A stretch of DNA of 8,547 nucleotides, taken from the NCBI GenBank assembly GCA_023301245.1, contig JALZUV010000138.1, positions 1 through 8,547 of the forward strand, in the 5' to 3' direction. Positions 6,442 to 8,547 of the stretch are shown here, piece by piece. The notes beneath the pieces are model-generated. The model worked only from the letters and a program-made list of their open reading frames with translations, did no database searches and was not told the DNA's origin. A program made the position numbers and the translations under genes. This DNA comes from Rickettsiales bacterium (GTDB lineage Bacteria > Pseudomonadota > Alphaproteobacteria > Rickettsiales > JALZUV01). The number at the start of each line of letters is the position of its first letter. Position 1 is the first letter of the stretch.

Positions 6442-7410
6442 TTACGCTTCAAGCCCTGCAAAAAGGTCGGTGCTTATGTAGCGTTCGGCGGCCGATGCCA
6501 CAATTACCACGATGCGCTTGCCTGCCATATCGTCACGCGCGGCGACTTCGAGCGCTGCCGCAATGGTCGCGCCTGACGAAATTCCTACAGGAATCCCCTC
6601 AAGTGCCGCCATTTCGCGTGCTGTTTTAAAGGCGGTTTCGTTATTAATGGTAATAACCTCATCAATCAGCTTCGTATCCAGCACTTCAGGCACAAAACCC
6701 GCGCCAATACCTTGAATTTTATGGGGCCCCGGCTGACCTCCTGACAATATCGCAGAAGATTCAGGCTCAACCGCCATCACTTGAATGTTAGCGTCTTTGC
6801 TTTTTAACGCACCACCTGTACCTGTGAGCGAGCCGCCTGTGCCTACACCTGTAATAAAGATATCAAGCTTGCCCTCTGTATCTGCCCAAATTTCTTCCGC
6901 GGTGGTCACGCGATGAATAGCGGGGTTGGCAGGGTTTTGAAATTGCTGCAAAAGAATAGCATTCGCATTAGCATCAACAATCTCTTGCGCCTTATCAATA
7001 GCTGCTTTCATGCCTCCTGCTGCGGGGGTAAGCTCTAATGTAGCACCCAGAATTTTCAACATCTTACGGCGCTCAATCGACATGCTTTCAGGCATGGTTA
7101 AGATAATATCGTAACCTTTCGCTGCTGCTACATAAGCCAGCGCGATGCCAGTATTGCCCGAAGTTGGCTCGACAATGGTCATGCCTTTTTTCAAATCACC
7201 TGCGGCTTCCGCTGCTTCAACCATCGAAAGAGCAATACGATCTTTAATACTAGAAAGCGGGTTGAAAAACTCTAACTTCACTAGCACTTCGGCCTTGGCA
7301 TCCGCCAGTTTCGCCATGCGGTCTAGTTTAACGAGTGGCGTGTTACCAATCGTTTCTAGAATGTTATTATAAATGCGCCCACGGCCTGGTTTATCAAGTT
7401 GAGTATTCAT
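6442..7410 (-). CDS. cysK: Cysteine synthase A (O-acetylserine sulfhydrylase)
   Basis: CysK makes L-cysteine from O-acetylserine and sulfide using PLP in the cytosol. The product has 322 residues, normal for the family. IGNTPLVKL (21-29) opens the fold, Lys56 in NPLSSIKDRIAL is the PLP lysine, and TSGNTG (83-88) is the substrate-binding loop. GTGGSLTG (190-197) holds the PLP phosphate and PVGISSGA (275-281) carries the pyridine-binding Ser. MPESMSIERRKMLKILGA (106-123) distinguishes it from threonine synthases and cystathionine beta-synthases. The C-terminal AERYISTDLF is the alphaproteobacterial version of GERYLST. It starts 13 nt after the Rrf2-family gene, and the two are surely co-expressed. 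The usual partner of CysK, serine acetyltransferase, is not in the window. Confidence 0.96.
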   Translation of the reverse strand: MNTQLDKPGRGRIYNNILETIGNTPLVKLDRMAKLADAKAEVLVKLEFFNPLSSIKDRIALSMVEAAEAAGDLKKGMTIVEPTSGNTGIALAYVAAAKGYDIILTMPESMSIERRKMLKILGATLELTPAAGGMKAAIDKAQEIVDANANAILLQQFQNPANPAIHRVTTAEEIWADTEGKLDIFITGVGTGGSLTGTGGALKSKDANIQVMAVEPESSAILSGGQPGPHKIQGIGAGFVPEVLDTKLIDEVITINNETAFKTAREMAALEGIPVGISSGATIAAALEVAARDDMAGKRIVVIVASAAERYISTDLFAGLEA

Positions 7411-7414
7411 GTTT

Positions 7415-7421
7415 ATCCTTT
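7415..7421 (-). promoter_or_regulatory. Strong ribosome binding site of cysK
   Basis: In the 13-nt gap between rrf2 and cysK the minus strand reads AAAGGAT, five bases before the cysK ATG. It is the clearest Shine-Dalgarno in the window. Most other starts here have none, so cysK may be translated more strongly than its neighbours in the same transcript. Confidence 0.7.
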
Positions 7422-7423
7422 TA

Positions 7424-7840
7424 TTAAATCGTAAAATCGGCGGTTTTTTTCATTACTACCTTCTTCGGTGTAAGCTCTTGTAACGTTACTGATTTTAATT
7501 TTTCAGTAATATCGCCTTGAAGTTCGGCCAATAGCTGATTGAGGCCAGCGTAATCGACTTTGTTAGAAGTTTCGTCATTATCAGCCTTAACGGCCTCTAC
7601 AATATCGGCCATAGAAATATGGCGTTTTTCGCGGGCTAACACATAGCCACCGCGAGGGCCGCGCACACCGTGCAGAATTTTCGCCCGCACAAGGCGCTGC
7701 AACATTTGCTCTAAATAACGCGGAGTCAGTGCATGTTCAGCAGCAATTTCTTTACCACTAATGGGCTGCACACCTACATGACTTGAAATGGTTAACATCG
7801 CCTGTAACGCATGGAGAGTTTTCTTATCTAAGCCTAGCAT
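7424..7840 (-). CDS. Rrf2-family transcriptional regulator, cysteine-free, CymR-like (candidate cysteine regulator)
   Basis: The 138-residue product is a typical Rrf2 protein. A winged helix-turn-helix (about 8-75) has the signature ISGKEIAAEHALTPRYLEQMLQRLVRAKILHGVRGPRGGYVLAR, including the RGPRGGY wing. A dimerisation helix follows (ISMADIVEAVKAD), then a longer C-terminal helix pair. It has no cysteine at all, so it cannot carry the [2Fe-2S] cluster of IscR or the cluster of NsrR/RirA. That leaves the class that includes CymR, the cysteine regulator of Firmicutes, which acts in complex with CysK. Its gene is immediately upstream of cysK. It ends DFTI, with Ile last, the residue CysK partners place in its active site. 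The start overlaps the dut stop by one base (TGATG). I see no free intergenic operator next to it; a target site could lie upstream of coaBC or at distant genes. Function is inferred from neighbours. Confidence 0.9.
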   Translation of the reverse strand: MLGLDKKTLHALQAMLTISSHVGVQPISGKEIAAEHALTPRYLEQMLQRLVRAKILHGVRGPRGGYVLAREKRHISMADIVEAVKADNDETSNKVDYAGLNQLLAELQGDITEKLKSVTLQELTPKKVVMKKTADFTI

Positions 7841-8298
7841 CAGGCAACTTTTTCTGCCGTTCCTGTAGAGCCAAACCCGCCTTTACCGCGAGCCGTTTCG
7901 TCTAAATCATCGACCGGATTCCACTGGGCTTGGCTGTAAGGTGCGATAATCATTTGCGCAATACGCATGCCGCGCTCAATGGTGAAGTCTTGCTTACTAT
8001 GGTTAATCAGAATCACTCCCACTTCGCCACGGTAATCTGCATCAATGGTTCCAGGGGAATTCAACACCGTAATGCCCGACTTATAAGCCAAGCCAGAGCG
8101 CGGGCGCACTTGCGCCTCATAACCATCGGGCAGGGCAATCGACAGCCCTGTTTTTATCATGCCGCTTTCGCCTGCTTTAAGTATAAAAGGCGCGTCAATT
8201 GCGGCGGTTAAATCCATACCCGCGGATTGTTTGGTGGCATAATGTGGCAGCTCTAAGCCTTCGGCATGGGGCAGTTGTTTGATATTTACAGAAACCAT
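7840..8298 (-). CDS. dut: Deoxyuridine 5'-triphosphate nucleotidohydrolase (dUTPase)
   Basis: This homotrimeric enzyme hydrolyses dUTP to dUMP and pyrophosphate, keeping uracil out of DNA and feeding thymidylate synthesis. The product has 152 residues, standard for the trimeric family, with all five motifs: 1 AGMDLTAA (26-33), 2 RPRSGLA (65-71), 3 LNSPGTIDADYRGE (79-92) with catalytic Asp86 and uracil-stacking Tyr89, 4 RGMRIAQ (109-115), and the flexible C-terminal motif 5 RGKGGFGSTG (137-146). The ATG abuts the coaBC stop (TAG directly followed by ATG), with a GAGAG purine stretch upstream. Its stop overlaps the start of the Rrf2-family gene by one base, so dut and the regulator are translationally linked. 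The coaBC-dut order is common in proteobacteria. Confidence 0.97.
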   Translation of the reverse strand: MVSVNIKQLPHAEGLELPHYATKQSAGMDLTAAIDAPFILKAGESGMIKTGLSIALPDGYEAQVRPRSGLAYKSGITVLNSPGTIDADYRGEVGVILINHSKQDFTIERGMRIAQMIIAPYSQAQWNPVDDLDETARGKGGFGSTGTAEKVA

Positions 8299-8547
8299 CT
8301 ACGCACTCTCTTGCTTTTTATTGCTCTCAAAATATTCACAAATTTGGGCAGTCAATTTCTCGGCAATGGATTGCTTTGTACCATGCCAGTTTTCGCCTTC
8401 AGGATAAAAGGTCACATGGTTTTTATCTTTGCCAAATACTTTGCCGCTCGACACATCGTTCGCCAGCAACCAATCGCAGCCTTTGCGTTTAAACTTTGCT
8501 TGCGCATTACCTTCAAGGTCTTGTGTTTCCGCCGCAAACCCAACTAC
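8299..8547 (-). CDS. coaBC: Bifunctional phosphopantothenoylcysteine decarboxylase/phosphopantothenate-cysteine ligase, C-terminal 82 residues
   Basis: Reading from the right edge to the TAG at 8299-8301 gives 82 codons of the ligase (CoaB) end. It opens VVGFAAETQDLEGNAQAKF and continues KGCDWLLANDVSSGKVFGKDKN, the characteristic VGFAAET...NA..K...K..D....ND segment of CoaBC that lines the ligase active site. It then closes with a helix SIAEKLTAQICEYF. CoaBC joins cysteine to 4'-phosphopantothenate and decarboxylates the product on the way to coenzyme A. The decarboxylase domain and most of the ligase lie outside the window. The stop codon directly abuts the dut ATG, and the pair heads the minus-strand row seen here. 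The cysteine demand of this step gives a possible metabolic link to the downstream rrf2-cysK pair, though this is only inference. Confidence 0.93.
   Translation of the reverse strand, partial: VVGFAAETQDLEGNAQAKFKRKGCDWLLANDVSSGKVFGKDKNHVTFYPEGENWHGTKQSIAEKLTAQICEYFESNKKQESA

Noticed and set aside
1..8547. Mobile elements, CRISPR arrays, tRNA or rRNA genes, defence systems
   Set aside because: No repeated spacers, terminal inverted repeats, transposase or integrase motifs, or cloverleaf-like sequences were seen; almost every base lies in a housekeeping-type gene.

Overview
The window looks like a chromosomal housekeeping segment of an alphaproteobacterium with moderate GC (mid-40s % by eye, not computed). 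The signs are the coaBC-dut pair, an alphaproteobacterial-style CysK with its C-terminal AERYIST segment, an Rrf2 regulator beside cysK, a periplasmic tandem-SH3 protein, and weak or absent Shine-Dalgarno sequences before most starts. The order cannot be fixed from the sequence. No rRNA, tRNA, CRISPR array, insertion sequence or phage gene is visible, and coding density is very high.

Left part (1-4694): a carboxylesterase/phospholipase-type hydrolase runs off the left edge on the minus strand. It diverges across about 60 bp from polA (DNA polymerase I, plus strand). polA is followed 36 bp later by a flavin-dependent nitronate monooxygenase-like oxidoreductase with a C-terminal cysteine cluster. 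The 3'-5' exonuclease domain of this PolA has lost all of its catalytic residues, while its 5' nuclease and polymerase motifs are intact.

Right part (4691-8547, minus strand): a tightly packed row reads right to left as coaBC (C-terminal end only), dut, an Rrf2-family regulator, cysK, a degenerate inositol-monophosphatase-fold protein, a small unknown protein, and an exported tandem-SH3 protein. Junctions are an abutting TAG/ATG (coaBC-dut), a 1-nt overlap (dut-rrf2), 13 nt with a clear RBS (rrf2-cysK), 41 nt (cysK-IMPase-like), about 1 nt (IMPase-like-unknown) and a 4-nt ATGA overlap (unknown-SH3). The row ends tail-to-tail with the oxidoreductase gene, the two stop codons overlapping in four bases.

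Functionally, coaBC (cysteine-consuming CoA synthesis) and dut (nucleotide pool sanitation) are core metabolism. rrf2-cysK is a candidate cysteine-sensing pair: the regulator has no cysteines, so it cannot be an IscR-type Fe-S sensor, and it ends in isoleucine, the residue by which serine acetyltransferase and other partners dock into the CysK active site. The three downstream genes are the least explained part. A probable pseudoenzyme of the IMPase/CysQ fold is coupled to an unknown 90-residue protein and an exported SH3 protein.
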